IMG/VR virus record: IMGVR_UViG_3300031857_001136
Span: 1-26,916 of that record
Length of the DNA stretch: 26,916 nt
Source of the DNA: a virus
Strand: one strand, 5' to 3'
In this document: positions 20,764-26,916 of the stretch, in pieces
How positions within the stretch are numbered: position 1 is the stretch's first letter
Layout of the letters: each line of letters opens with the position of its first letter
Program-made: the position numbers and the translations under genes
Notes under the pieces: model-generated
What the model was told of the DNA's origin: nothing
Seen by the model: the letters and a program-made list of their open reading frames with translations, nothing else
Database searches by the model: none

Positions 20764-21276
20764 ATGAGTTTGTTTCACAAGATTATGAATAAGTTAGGCA
20801 GATACCGCCTTATCCCAGATCGTAGAACAGGTGCTGACTATATGCACCGTTATTATCTTTTTCTCAAAGACCGTATTTGTTTCCCCTTTAATGTCACATT
20901 ACACAAGATTGTTCGTAGTGATGATCCTATTATGCATGATCATCCCTGGGCTTACATAACTATTATATTGAAAGGTGGTTATTGGGAGCATACACCTGTG
21001 TTTAATAATGATGGCAAAATTCTTACAGAATTTCAAACATGGCGTGGTCCTGGTAGTATCATTAAACGTAGTGCAGGTGAATATCACTGGCTTGAACTTG
21101 ATGAAAATGTAGGTCCTGTAACAACACTATTTTTTATGGGGAAGCAACAACGTGAATGGGGATTTTTAGTACAAACTAAAAAAGGCATACATCGTTGGAT
21201 TAAACATACGGACTATCTAAGTGATTGGAAATCCTATCACGAAAAATATGTAGTAGCTAAGTCAAAGAAAATATAA
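20764..21276 (+). CDS. Cupin-fold protein (170 aa)
   Basis: SD TAAGGAG precedes the ATG. A cupin first motif HDHPWAYITIILKGGYWE (residues about 58-75) and a second motif GSIIKRSAGEYHWLEL give a likely single-metal beta-barrel with two His from HDH and one from YHW. The flanks are basic. Cupins include sugar epimerases, dioxygenases and binding proteins; substrate unknown. Similar cupins occur in T4-like phages. The stop overlaps the next start (TAATG). Confidence 0.8.
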   Translation: MSLFHKIMNKLGRYRLIPDRRTGADYMHRYYLFLKDRICFPFNVTLHKIVRSDDPIMHDHPWAYITIILKGGYWEHTPVFNNDGKILTEFQTWRGPGSIIKRSAGEYHWLELDENVGPVTTLFFMGKQQREWGFLVQTKKGIHRWIKHTDYLSDWKSYHEKYVVAKSKKI

Positions 21277-21506
21277 TGTTCATATCACTAACAAATGCTA
21301 ACGAAGCACACAAAGGCAATAAAATTGCAATAAACATTGACCTAATTGCTACTGTTTATAACACGGCCAATCTTGTTAAAAAACAAGATGGTATTATTGA
21401 AAACGTTACTTACGTATTTTGCCCTCCTCATGGTACATGGGAAGTAGAAGAAACAGTTGAAGAAGTAATTTCAGAATTAAATAACTATCGATGGAATAAA
21501 AAATGA
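21276..21506 (+). CDS. FlbD-like small protein (76 aa)
   Basis: TAATG overlap upstream and ATGA overlap downstream. MFISLTNANEAHKGNKIAIN and a C-terminal EVEETVEEVISELN resemble the short FlbD-like proteins of phages (flagellar-protein name only, no flagellar role implied). Beta-rich with one helix; function unknown. Confidence 0.7.
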   Translation: MFISLTNANEAHKGNKIAINIDLIATVYNTANLVKKQDGIIENVTYVFCPPHGTWEVEETVEEVISELNNYRWNKK

Positions 21507-21784
21507 ATGAAGAAACTAGAGAAGTATTATTGATTCTGCAGGAAGAATGTGCGGAAGTAGCTCAAGCTATTAGTAAATGTTTTCGTTTTGGACCCGATCA
21601 AATGAAACCAGGTAAAGATTTTACAAACATAAATATGCTAGAAGAAGAAATTGGAGATCTATTTGCTATGGTAGAGTTGTTAACTGATTTGAACATTGGT
21701 GTGACAGTTACGGGAGTTCAAACAGCTAAGATGAAAAAGTTTGAAAAACTAAAGCAGTGGTCTAATCTGGAGATTAACAAATGA
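21503..21784 (+). CDS. MazG-like nucleotide pyrophosphohydrolase (93 aa)
   Basis: All-alpha NTP-PPase family. The metal-binding signature is visible in two helices: LQEECAEVAQAISK (about 12-25) and LEEEIGDLFAMVELL (about 46-60), i.e. E-ExxE...ExxD. Such enzymes hydrolyse (d)NTPs or house-clean modified nucleotides; phage copies have been linked to nucleotide pools and the alarmone response. Coupled by ATGA on both sides and near the dCMP deaminase gene, which fits nucleotide metabolism. Confidence 0.87.
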   Translation: MNEETREVLLILQEECAEVAQAISKCFRFGPDQMKPGKDFTNINMLEEEIGDLFAMVELLTDLNIGVTVTGVQTAKMKKFEKLKQWSNLEINK

Positions 21785-22125
21785 TTGAGATTATAGTGTG
21801 TTTGGTTGTAGGATATATTATCGGCAATGTGCATACAATCTGGAAGTTACGTAAGATACTAAAAGATGAAAGAATTGATATTTTACCTACTTCTATTGAA
21901 TTAGAAAAATCAAAAACTCTAGTACGTAAACTGAATATAGAAGAAATAGATAACATGCTATATCTATACGATAAAGAAACGGATGATTTTATTTGTCAAG
22001 CAAATTCTATTGAAGATTTAGCAAAGTCTTGTAATGAATATAAGAACATTACTGTTGCTACGGTAATACACGACACTAAAATTTTTATCTTTACTAACGG
22101 AAAGTATCAAGAGTATAACGGATGA
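21781..22125 (+). CDS. Membrane-anchored small protein (114 aa)
   Basis: N-terminal membrane segment MIEIIVCLVVGYIIGNV (1-17), then a basic stretch (WKLRKILKDER), consistent with a cytoplasmic C-terminus. The soluble part has helical EEIDNMLYLYDKETDDF and a beta-rich tail (TVATVIHDTKIFIFTNG). ATGA-coupled on both sides. Function unknown. Confidence 0.78.
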   Translation: MIEIIVCLVVGYIIGNVHTIWKLRKILKDERIDILPTSIELEKSKTLVRKLNIEEIDNMLYLYDKETDDFICQANSIEDLAKSCNEYKNITVATVIHDTKIFIFTNGKYQEYNG

Positions 22126-22661
22126 AAGTTAATATTAAACCTTTTCCCAAGAAAGGTGGTCGCAGAAAAATCAATGTTCAAATTGAACGACATGATACAT
22201 GGAGCTTAGACCACACTCTTGCAATTATAATCTATCCTGCATTAATTCAGCTTAAAGCTACTAAGCATGGTGTTCCTAGTGGCTTAGTAGATGATGTAGG
22301 TGGGGAAGATTGGAGTCAACAAGAATGTTTTGATTTCTATAAAGAAACACACAATGAATCATGGGAAATCGCTGCCAAACGCTGGGACGAAATACTAGAC
22401 AAAATGATCTGGTCATTTCAGCAATTAGCCGAAGATGATTACTCAAAATTCTATCATCACGGTAAGGGTGAATATGATTGGTTGAAGACTGATAAACTAT
22501 ATCCAAACCCTATTACAGGTAAGGATGAAGCAACTTGGCAAATGGTTGACAAGAATCCCAATGAACATTGGTATGACCATGTTGGTCATCAATTGCATGA
22601 GACACGTATCCAAGAAGGTTTAGAACTATTTGGTAAGTATTACAGAAGTTTGTGGGATTAA
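22122..22661 (+). CDS. Conserved T4-like phage protein (179 aa)
   Basis: RHDTWSLDHTLAIIIYPALI, LKATKHGVP, VDDVGGEDW, then RWDEILDKMIWSFQQLAED. These blocks mark a family frequent in T4-like aquatic phages, all without known function. Largely helical and acidic; C-terminal His/Trp/Tyr-rich segment (EHWYDHVGHQLHETRI). ATGA overlap with the preceding gene; the next start lies 1 base past its stop. Confidence 0.82.
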   Translation: MKVNIKPFPKKGGRRKINVQIERHDTWSLDHTLAIIIYPALIQLKATKHGVPSGLVDDVGGEDWSQQECFDFYKETHNESWEIAAKRWDEILDKMIWSFQQLAEDDYSKFYHHGKGEYDWLKTDKLYPNPITGKDEATWQMVDKNPNEHWYDHVGHQLHETRIQEGLELFGKYYRSLWD

Positions 22662-22662
22662 G

Positions 22663-22902
22663 ATGTTTGATAAAATGGTAGATCAATTAAGAATACAGAC
22701 ATTAGGTAAAGGTAAAAAAGATTTTAAGATTAGTAAACAAGAGTTTGCTGATTTTTGCAAAGAGTTTCTATTTGAACAGATTAAAGGTGAGTACAAATTA
22801 GGTGAAGCTTTTTGTAAAAAATATGACGAACCAAATTATGTACTAAGTATTTTACCCGATCATAGTGCGAAGGCACATATTAAAAAATTCTACGTTAAAT
22901 GA
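22663..22902 (+). CDS. Hypothetical phage protein (79 aa)
   Basis: Start at the ATG 1 base after the preceding stop (MFDKMVDQLRIQTLGKGKKD); an in-frame TTG at 22630 would overlap 32 bases and is less likely. Helical and basic: ISKQEFADFCKEFLFEQIKG, then FCKKYDEPNYVLSILPD. ATGA overlap with the dCMP deaminase gene. No family recognised. Confidence 0.75.
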   Translation: MFDKMVDQLRIQTLGKGKKDFKISKQEFADFCKEFLFEQIKGEYKLGEAFCKKYDEPNYVLSILPDHSAKAHIKKFYVK

Positions 22903-23399
22903 AACAAAAATTTATAGACTATTATATGGATATAGCTGACCTAACTAGTAAGCTAAGTTCAGCTATCAGATTAAATGTAGGTGCTGTAATCGTTAAAGGC
23001 AATAAGATTCTAGGTACAGGTTACAACGGTATGCCAACTGGATGGACTAACGAATGTGAATATAAAGAATACATGCCGGGTGATACTTGGGATGGACAAT
23101 TATATCCATTTGAAGAATATGATAGTTCTGTAGAAAGTAATCGTAGATATCGTTTAGTTACTAAGGATGAGGTATTACATGCAGAAATGAATGCAATTGC
23201 TAAAGTGTCCGCAAGTACAGAATCTAGCGAAGATGCTACATTGTTTGTTACACATGCACCATGCATACATTGTGCAAAAGCTATCTATCAATCTGGTATC
23301 AAAAATGTGTTTTATAGAGAAGCATACAGAGATACTAAAGGACTAGAGTTTCTTGAACAAGGTGGAGTAATTGTTAACAGATACCCAACACAAGATTGA
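22899..23399 (+). CDS. cd: dCMP deaminase
   Basis: Zinc-dependent deaminase converting dCMP to dUMP, supplying dTTP synthesis. The zinc site HAE (94-96, in VLHAEMNAI) supplies His94 and the catalytic Glu96; PCIHC (121-125) supplies Cys122 and Cys125. The upstream NVGAVIVKGNKILGTGYNGM and TGWTNECE are typical of the T4/eukaryotic dCMP deaminase group. 166 aa against 193 in T4 Cd. No thymidylate synthase is in the window. Confidence 0.93.
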   Translation: MKQKFIDYYMDIADLTSKLSSAIRLNVGAVIVKGNKILGTGYNGMPTGWTNECEYKEYMPGDTWDGQLYPFEEYDSSVESNRRYRLVTKDEVLHAEMNAIAKVSASTESSEDATLFVTHAPCIHCAKAIYQSGIKNVFYREAYRDTKGLEFLEQGGVIVNRYPTQD

Positions 23400-23571
23400 T
23401 CTCAATATAGGGTACGGTGGTCTTGGTCCTATAGTGGAATGGGCTAAAGAAAACTGTACAAATAATTGGAACTATGAGATAATAGAATCAGCTGGTAAAG
23501 ATGCCGGTATCTATCGTTTTTACTTTGTAGAAGAAATAGATTACATAAAATTTACATTATGGAAAACATGA
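23371..23571 (+). CDS. Small phage protein with TTG start (66 aa)
   Basis: Overlaps the dCMP deaminase end by 29 bases. No ATG exists in this frame, so TTG at 23371 is the likely start, or a rarer start nearer 23395. NIGYGGLGPIVEWAKENCTN, then WNYEIIESAG and YRFYFVEEIDYIKFTLWK resemble short alpha/beta proteins common in T4-like phages (…W…F-E-D…F-L-W). The stop overlaps the next start as ATGA. Function unknown. Confidence 0.6.
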   Translation: MLTDTQHKIDLNIGYGGLGPIVEWAKENCTNNWNYEIIESAGKDAGIYRFYFVEEIDYIKFTLWKT

Positions 23572-23807
23572 GATACATAACTTTCTTCAGACAAAATAAC
23601 GACTTCACTGATATAATAGCCGACCCCACTATTAAAAAAGCAATAGACGAAAAGATATCATTCCTTAATCATTTGATTTTAGGTATAACTGATGATGATA
23701 AAATATTCAGCTACATTACATTAAAATACGGTGATAACATAGTCACTAACAATATTAAAGACTACAGACCTATACCACATGTAGACTATACACCCATACG
23801 TAGATGA
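23568..23807 (+). CDS. Small hypothetical protein (79 aa)
   Basis: ATG at 23568 overlaps the preceding stop as ATGA; an in-frame ATG at 23559 is the alternative. MRYITFFRQNNDFTDIIAD, then LNHLILGITDDDKIFSYITL and a Pro-rich C-terminus (DYRPIPHVDYTPIRR). No family recognised. ATGA overlap with the next gene. Confidence 0.7.
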   Translation: MRYITFFRQNNDFTDIIADPTIKKAIDEKISFLNHLILGITDDDKIFSYITLKYGDNIVTNNIKDYRPIPHVDYTPIRR

Positions 23808-24175
23808 AAATGGAAACAGTAATTCTTCAACTTCTTATCTTACTTTATATCAAACACTGGTACATTGATTTTGTTAATCAGAACGATGCTGAGATAGCTA
23901 GTAAAGGTATCTATGGTGACAAACTAGGTATATTACATAGTGCCAAGCATGGCATTCTCACAGCACTATGTGTATTTTTTGTCACTGGATATATGTATTT
24001 GATTTACGCAATCATTTTAGGTGTGATTGACTTTGTTGCACATTATCATATTGATTGGGTCAAATCAAATTATGGTAACAATAACATCAAAACTAAAGAG
24101 TTTTGGAATCATTTAGGATTAGACCAACTAGCTCACCAATTGGTTTATCTATTCATTGCTTACATGATAAGTTAA
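23804..24175 (+). CDS. DUF3307-like membrane protein (123 aa)
   Basis: Multi-pass membrane protein. Charged and polar landmarks HWYIDFVNQND (18-28), SKGIYG, a His at SAKHGI, DFVAHYHIDWVK and LDQLAHQLVYL follow the DUF3307 family layout (H-DF-Q…K…H…H-IDW-K…DQ-H). Hydrophobic segments at about 4-17, 49-76 and 108-123. Function of the family unknown. The stop (24173-24175) overlaps the stop of the convergent gene within TTAA. Confidence 0.72.
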   Translation: MKMETVILQLLILLYIKHWYIDFVNQNDAEIASKGIYGDKLGILHSAKHGILTALCVFFVTGYMYLIYAIILGVIDFVAHYHIDWVKSNYGNNNIKTKEFWNHLGLDQLAHQLVYLFIAYMIS

Positions 24176-24483
24176 GTACTTGGTTTTCTAGTATAATCAA
24201 CTAAATTAAAATCTTCGCCAGAACCCACTAAACAAGTGATATCACCTTTAGTAGTGATTATAGACCAAGATTTAGTATTTGGATTAATCCACAAAGACAT
24301 TATACTACGAGCTTGGTCTGCTGTTTTGCCAATCAACAGTGGGCTCTCTCTGTATTTCTCTTTGAGTTTACCTACAATTTCTTTTGTATCTGAACAATAA
24401 AGTTCAGCGGTAATCATCTCTCCGGCGTTACTTTGTAGTGGCACGATAGACGCCATCCCAATCAGTAGGTAAATTGTTTTCAC
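24172..24483 (-). CDS. Small secreted/periplasmic protein (103 aa)
   Basis: Start is GTG at 24483 with SD AGGAG at normal spacing, both inside the end of the cyclase gene (56-base overlap). The N-terminus MKTIYLLIGMASIVPLQSNA is a typical signal peptide, probably cleaved after Ala20. The mature part contains Cys29 and Cys84, which could form a disulphide, and WSIITTKGDITCLVGSGEDF at the C-terminal side. Small exported proteins of this pattern occur in marine T4-like phages; function unknown. Translation is likely linked to the cyclase, which also faces the periplasm. Confidence 0.75.
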   Translation of the reverse strand: MKTIYLLIGMASIVPLQSNAGEMITAELYCSDTKEIVGKLKEKYRESPLLIGKTADQARSIMSLWINPNTKSWSIITTKGDITCLVGSGEDFNLVDYTRKPST

Positions 24484-26479
24484 GTAGTTCTCCTATTCTT
24501 TCTATCATTATATCATAATAGTCATCCATATGCGAATCAAATTCACCCTTTAGTTGGTCTATCATATGCAATGCCTGATCCCATTTCTGTTCACGGTAAT
24601 AATCTATCATCAAATCATGTATCTCACGTGCTGATAGATATTCTGTAATAGTACTAGGATCAGTCTTTAATGGTGTGTAGATATTCAATCCAATTGTCTT
24701 ACCCTTTACAGCAATACAATCTAACTCTAATGTAAAGATTTCATCTTTAACTTGCTCATTAGTATTAGGACCAATGATACATAACACACCATATCCTTTA
24801 GTCTGGCCTTCTAGCCTAGCCGCAGTAGATACACTATCACCTAATACGTCATAACCAAACTTAGTTTTAGCACCAATGTTACCGATCAATGTTTCACCTG
24901 TGTTAACACCGGCACCCATACCAACTGGTGGACGACCACTCGCTGTTAACTCTTTATTGAATTCTTCAATAGCATCAATCATTTGCATTGCAGTTATAAC
25001 CGCTGTTACTGCATGTTTAGGATCGTCTAATGGTGCACCATGTACATGTAAACTTGCATCACCGATGAACTTAATTAATGTACCATCGTTCTTTAATACA
25101 GGAACACTTAATGCAGTCATGTAGTCATTCATAATCTGTGTCAAGCCTTCAACGTCATCTCCGAATGACTCGCCTAAACTAGTGAAGCCACGCAAATCAG
25201 TCATAACAATAGATAATTCTCTACGTTCTCCTCCTAACTTAATTAGTGAAGGATCTTTCTGTAATCTTTCAACTATAGTTGGATTGACATAACTTCCAAA
25301 CTGTTTCTTAATTTGTTGTTTCTGTAAGAATTCACTTACAAACTTGACAGTATAAGCATGAAGATAAACCAAACCAATCCCAGTAACAGGGGCGGTAATA
25401 TCATAGAGCCATAGATTGGATGTGAATAGATACGATGCAATAAAATGACTAGAACCAAGAACAATAATAACTGGAATAAAAGCATATGTCCACCTTGATA
25501 ATAATATAACTAATAAACCTAAAGCTAGTATAGCGATAAGTTCCACACCATCAGCATAATCAGGACGCACAATAACAACATTGTTAAGCATCGTTCCTAT
25601 TATACTAGCTTGAACATCATGTGGCCATACTGATCCTTTACTTGTCGGTACAGGATTGTTTAATCCACTCGCAGTTAAGCCCACTATAACAATAGCACCA
25701 CCAAAGTCTTTTGGTAGATCCATTAAACTTACTGGTTTGCTTTGTTGACTGTAATCAATCCAAATACGTCCTAAATTATCAGTAATAATAGTACCAAACT
25801 TTGGTATACGCATTTTTTCTACACCATTCTCGTTAAGCTTAACTTGGAATGTTGTATCTCCTGCGGCCACTCTTAGTACTTCCATACTTAAACTTGGGTA
25901 GAGTTTACCATCTACACTAGCAATCAATGGGATACGTCTATTGACACCATCTATCTCTGGTAATGTATTAGCTGTACCTACACCATATGCACTGTTTTCT
26001 AATAGAGGAACGTTAGCAATGATTCCTGGATACTGAACTATTCTATCTAACCATTCAGGAGCTAATACTGCTGCACCTGGATTACGTGGAATATTCTTTG
26101 TTTTGTCACTAGGTATATTAGGAAGAATAACAGGATACTGTTTCATAATATATGCTAACTTACCATCTTGACCACTTCTATCACTATCAGGCATTAGTAC
26201 GTTGAATACAACAAGACCTGCATTACGTTTGTATAAGTCTTCTATTATTTTAGCGTATTCGTTGCGTGGTAATGGCCACTGACCATACTTGTCCAATGTT
26301 GCTTCATCTACATTGACTGTGTAGATGTTGTTTTCTGTTGGAGCTTTATTAGTGATAAGAGTATCAAAATATCTTAATCTAACTGATTCTATGAATTGAG
26401 AATCTGCTACACGAACCGAAAGAACTAGTACTAGCGTTAGTAGCGCCGACCAGGGACTGAGAATTATTTTTTTAATCAT
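24428..26479 (-). CDS. CHASE2-sensor transmembrane adenylate/guanylate cyclase (683 aa)
   Basis: N-terminal membrane segment (about 10-22), an extracytoplasmic CHASE2 domain (about 28-305; VNVDEATLDKYGQWPLPR and VIVGLTASGL are family hallmarks), three membrane segments (about 311-329, 333-352, 358-376), a class III cyclase domain (about 420-605) and a helical tail (611-683). Metal-binding Asp428 (TDLRGFTS) and Asp474 (KFIGDAS), base-contacting Lys470 and Asp548, and transition-state Arg555 are present; Lys/Asp suggests ATP. The usual catalytic Asn is Ser551 (GDSVSTAARLE). It should sense a periplasmic signal and make cAMP, perhaps weakly. Such a receptor is unexpected in a phage. Confidence 0.92.
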   Translation of the reverse strand: MIKKIILSPWSALLTLVLVLSVRVADSQFIESVRLRYFDTLITNKAPTENNIYTVNVDEATLDKYGQWPLPRNEYAKIIEDLYKRNAGLVVFNVLMPDSDRSGQDGKLAYIMKQYPVILPNIPSDKTKNIPRNPGAAVLAPEWLDRIVQYPGIIANVPLLENSAYGVGTANTLPEIDGVNRRIPLIASVDGKLYPSLSMEVLRVAAGDTTFQVKLNENGVEKMRIPKFGTIITDNLGRIWIDYSQQSKPVSLMDLPKDFGGAIVIVGLTASGLNNPVPTSKGSVWPHDVQASIIGTMLNNVVIVRPDYADGVELIAILALGLLVILLSRWTYAFIPVIIVLGSSHFIASYLFTSNLWLYDITAPVTGIGLVYLHAYTVKFVSEFLQKQQIKKQFGSYVNPTIVERLQKDPSLIKLGGERRELSIVMTDLRGFTSLGESFGDDVEGLTQIMNDYMTALSVPVLKNDGTLIKFIGDASLHVHGAPLDDPKHAVTAVITAMQMIDAIEEFNKELTASGRPPVGMGAGVNTGETLIGNIGAKTKFGYDVLGDSVSTAARLEGQTKGYGVLCIIGPNTNEQVKDEIFTLELDCIAVKGKTIGLNIYTPLKTDPSTITEYLSAREIHDLMIDYYREQKWDQALHMIDQLKGEFDSHMDDYYDIMIERIGELRENNLPTDWDGVYRATTK

Positions 26480-26507
26480 ATGTTAGAATGTTTTCTAAGT
26501 CTGTCAT
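26472..26507 (-). CDS. Possible 11-codon leader peptide before the cyclase
   Basis: ATG at 26507 behind SD AAAGGAAA, reading MTDLENILTYD, stop at 26474-26472. It overlaps the cyclase ATG (26479) by 8 bases; the cyclase itself has no clear SD, so the leader may supply ribosomes by reinitiation. Confidence 0.4.
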   Translation of the reverse strand: MTDLENILTYD

Positions 26508-26532
26508 TTTGTTTCCTTTATATTAAATGTGT

Positions 26533-26916
26533 TTATGTTGATGAATATCCTGCGGCTGCTAATCCAGTTCTAGCAGTACCTACACCTGCAATATCAGTAC
26601 CCATAACACCGGTGTTTGATATTAGGTTGGTGATTGAAGTGGGCCCACCCCCATAACCAAATATAGCTTTATCACCACCGTAACTTGCGGCTGCGTAAGA
26701 AGCCCTTGCAGACCGGGTTTGTCCGGGACCTGTATAAGATACAAATGTAACATCAGAAGCTACTACACCTGTATTTGATACTAGATTGGTTGCGTACAAT
26801 AATTCTCCTCCTTGTATAACGCCGAATCCAAATATAGCTTTATTACCACCATAACCTGCGGCAGCCAATCCCCATCTAGCTGTTCCAACTCCGGTGGTAT
26901 CAGTTGCAACAACACC
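26533..26916 (-). CDS. Repeat protein, propeller-like, C-terminal part (incomplete at window edge)
   Basis: Open to the window end on the minus strand, 128 residues visible. Two full copies and a partial copy of a repeat of about 57 residues: (N/D)KAIFG(Y/F)G, TNL(V/I)SNTGV, a variable Asp-Thr part, then AR...L/YAAA(G/S)YGG. This resembles blade repeats of beta-propeller proteins and the repeat proteins found in aquatic phage genomes, probably a virion fibre or adhesion protein. Ends YSST. The true start is outside the window. Confidence 0.75.
   Translation of the reverse strand, partial: GVVATDTTGVGTARWGLAAAGYGGNKAIFGFGVIQGGELLYATNLVSNTGVVASDVTFVSYTGPGQTRSARASYAAASYGGDKAIFGYGGGPTSITNLISNTGVMGTDIAGVGTARTGLAAAGYSST
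26533..26916. repeat. Coding repeats of about 170 bp
   Basis: Plus-strand segments CCAAATATAGCTTTA recur near 26660 and 26828, spaced by the 57-codon repeat unit, with further homology over the flanks. The array probably extends beyond the window. Confidence 0.7.

Noticed and set aside
22630-22662. Longer N-terminus from TTG at 22630
   Set aside because: It would overlap the preceding gene by 32 bases; the ATG at 22663 follows its stop directly.
1-26916. tRNA or rRNA genes
   Set aside because: No cloverleaf with a GTTCRANNC-type T-arm, nor any rRNA segment, was found by eye; a dedicated tRNA scan was not possible.

Overview
The window is a compact, AT-rich stretch of a large tailed-phage genome. 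Genes are packed with ATGA/TAATG overlaps, most are under 150 codons, and there are no host housekeeping operons, rRNA or tRNA genes. T4-superfamily character is shown by an ATP-dependent DNA ligase, a T4-type dCMP deaminase, an Hsp20, many small proteins of marine/freshwater T4-like type, and a protein with a T4-like capsid-targeting N-terminus. Phage-encoded bS21, ClpS and ClpX and perfect sigma70-type promoters suggest a proteobacterial host; host and genome size are inferences. No gene-free stretch exceeds about 300 bases.

Layout. 1-3800 (+): small early-type genes; three (595, 994, 1266) sit behind near-identical TTGACA-17-TATAAT promoters. 3805-5805 (+): DNA ligase and small coupled genes. 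5802-7437 (+): a HisC-like aminotransferase overlapping a radical SAM protein with a second Cys cluster. 7502-10857 (+): a mini membrane protein, a very acidic double zinc-ribbon protein, and a membrane/coiled-coil protein. 10901-13227 (+): clpX, rpsU (bS21), hsp20, clpS. 13224-14248 (-): a metallophosphoesterase-like protein with all its metal ligands replaced, and a Lys/Pro/Ala-tailed protein. 14323-14814 (+): SprT-like metalloprotease. 14815-15894 (-): a probable head-internal protein with a nuclease-like core. 15977-16573 (+): clpP. 16576-18318 (+): a second run of promoter-gene cassettes. 18320-24175 (+): a tightly coupled array with a SWIM protein, an intact metallophosphoesterase, a winged-helix-like protein, a cupin, a MazG-like hydrolase, dCMP deaminase and a DUF3307-like membrane protein. 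24172-26916 (-): a small secreted protein, a CHASE2-adenylate/guanylate cyclase receptor, and the end of a repeat (propeller-like) protein.

How the parts may work together. ClpX, ClpP, ClpS, Hsp20, bS21 and a SprT-like protease lie within 6 kb, so this phage appears to carry a kit for redirecting host protein turnover and translation. Ligase, dCMP deaminase and the MazG-like enzyme serve DNA and nucleotide metabolism. The most unusual items are the transmembrane receptor cyclase, the pseudo-metallophosphoesterase alongside an intact relative, the aminotransferase/radical-SAM pair, and the repeated early promoters whose -35 box supplies or abuts the stop codon of the preceding gene.

All family assignments come from reading motifs by eye; no database search was run.
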